In this document: one piece after another, positions 37,227-37,874 of the stretch
Position numbering within the stretch: position 1 is the first letter of the stretch
Layout: every line of letters begins with the position of its first letter
From: an uncultured Acetatifactor sp.
Lineage (GTDB): Bacteria > Bacillota > Clostridia > Lachnospirales > Lachnospiraceae
Assembly (NCBI GenBank): GCA_947595925.1
Contig: CANQEV010000031.1
Coordinates: forward strand, 1 to 37,874
Length of the DNA stretch: 37,874 nucleotides
Direction: 5' to 3'
Notes under the pieces: generated by a model
Databases searched by the model: none
What the model was told of the DNA's origin: nothing
What the model saw: only the letters and a program-made list of their open reading frames with translations
Program-made: the position numbers and the translations under genes

Positions 37227-37826
37227 ATGAAAATAATTAATGGCATAAAGCAATTTTTTCTCTCTAATAAAGGAATTTCTATCATAGGAATTTTGTCTGT
37301 TATGATTTCAATGTCATATGTACTTACATATAAAATGCCAGATTACTTTGGAATTGAACCCTTATATGTATGGATTAATAATATTGCAATTAGTTATGTT
37401 GCGGCAATGATCTTCTTTGTGGTGCAAGTGTATATTCCAGAGCAAAAGAGCAAGAAACAATGTATGGAAGTATTGAAGAACAATTTTATTGACTTGGCTA
37501 AATTTATTGATTTAACAATTTTAGTGTGTCAAAAACATATTGAAATAAAGGATAAGGGAGCAAAATTACTTTGGAATGGCGATGGCAATGAAGAAAAAAT
37601 ATATATTAAATATTCAAGTTTTAATGATATAAATAAATTTTCCGATAGAAGTTATACCAAAAAGGAAGTTTATAATTTAGCTAATAAGTATAATAAAAAA
37701 ATAGAGAAGATCAAACAAAGTTCTGTAATTAAATTCTGCGATTATGAGTTGTTGGAAGTCCTGACAAAGTTAGAAACTATTAATTTTTACGCAAATATTG
37801 GCTCATCATCAGAATGTGTGGAATAG
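37227..37826 (+). CDS. Unknown two-helix membrane protein in the restriction island
   Basis: A 199-residue protein with two membrane segments (about 16-34 and 51-70) and a Lys-rich cytoplasmic or soluble C-terminal region predicted helical. I recognise no family. It begins 20 bases after hsdS in the same direction, so it is probably cotranscribed, and is AT-rich like its neighbours. AAGGA lies about 9 bases before the ATG. Membrane proteins of unknown role inside defence islands can be accessory defence components, but nothing in the sequence shows that directly. The last bases to 37874 hold no gene I can support. Confidence 0.65.
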   Translation: MKIINGIKQFFLSNKGISIIGILSVMISMSYVLTYKMPDYFGIEPLYVWINNIAISYVAAMIFFVVQVYIPEQKSKKQCMEVLKNNFIDLAKFIDLTILVCQKHIEIKDKGAKLLWNGDGNEEKIYIKYSSFNDINKFSDRSYTKKEVYNLANKYNKKIEKIKQSSVIKFCDYELLEVLTKLETINFYANIGSSSECVE

Positions 37827-37874
37827 AAAACTGCTTTAAAGCCGCATAAGCATTGAAAAAGCATACGATCTCAG

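Overview
The window reads as a chromosomal segment from a Gram-positive anaerobe of the Lachnospiraceae (Clostridia) type. This rests on the gene order rpmG-secE-nusG-rplK-rplA-rplJ-rplL-rpoB-rpoC followed by rpsL-rpsG-fusA-tuf, purine-rich Shine-Dalgarno sites, frequent TTG/GTG starts, sigma-A promoters with 17-18 base spacers, an SPKTG-type sorting signal, and a Gram-positive style tad pilus operon without a secretin. The species cannot be fixed from the sequence alone.

Layout. (1) 1-2840: one secreted, probably sortase-anchored protein rich in CxxC modules, with its own promoter and terminator. (2) 2955-13077: a tad (type IVb pilus) operon: CpaF/TadA ATPase, TadB, TadC, Flp1-like pilin, two TadE-like proteins, a CpaB-like SAF protein, a 1367-residue secreted protein with InlB-type repeats and a glycine-rich domain, and a small prepilin peptidase. 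A 266-base tract made only of purines separates the TadE-like gene from cpaB. (3) 13150-15100: an XRE-type regulator and, on the minus strand, a solitary FliD-like (flagellar cap) gene, the two converging on a shared terminator. (4) 15200-27175: transcription and ribosomal genes with an L10 leader attenuator. (5) 27380-28219: a dTDP-4-dehydrorhamnose reductase gene. (6) 28423-33229: the str operon and a separately promoted tuf. (7) 33250 to the end: an AT-rich island with a type I restriction-modification system (XRE regulator, hsdM, hsdS) and two unknown genes. hsdR is not in the window.

The most unusual feature is a dispersed element of about 155 bases, present as two full copies (19075-19234 and 28231-28383) and one tandem half copy (18975-19050). 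All copies fold into the same multi-helix shape. The helices differ in sequence between copies, but several differences compensate on both sides of the stem, so the fold appears to be maintained. I cannot assign it to a known RNA family. Other items worth a second look are the pure-purine tract in the tad operon, the orphan FliD-like gene with a CsrA-like hairpin in its leader, and two XRE genes that each have a 6-3-6 dyad over their promoter.

The surface modules (SPKTG protein, tad pilus with large secreted partner, FliD-like protein, rhamnose reductase) are consistent with a host-associated, adhesive cell envelope. That linkage is inference from domain content and proximity.
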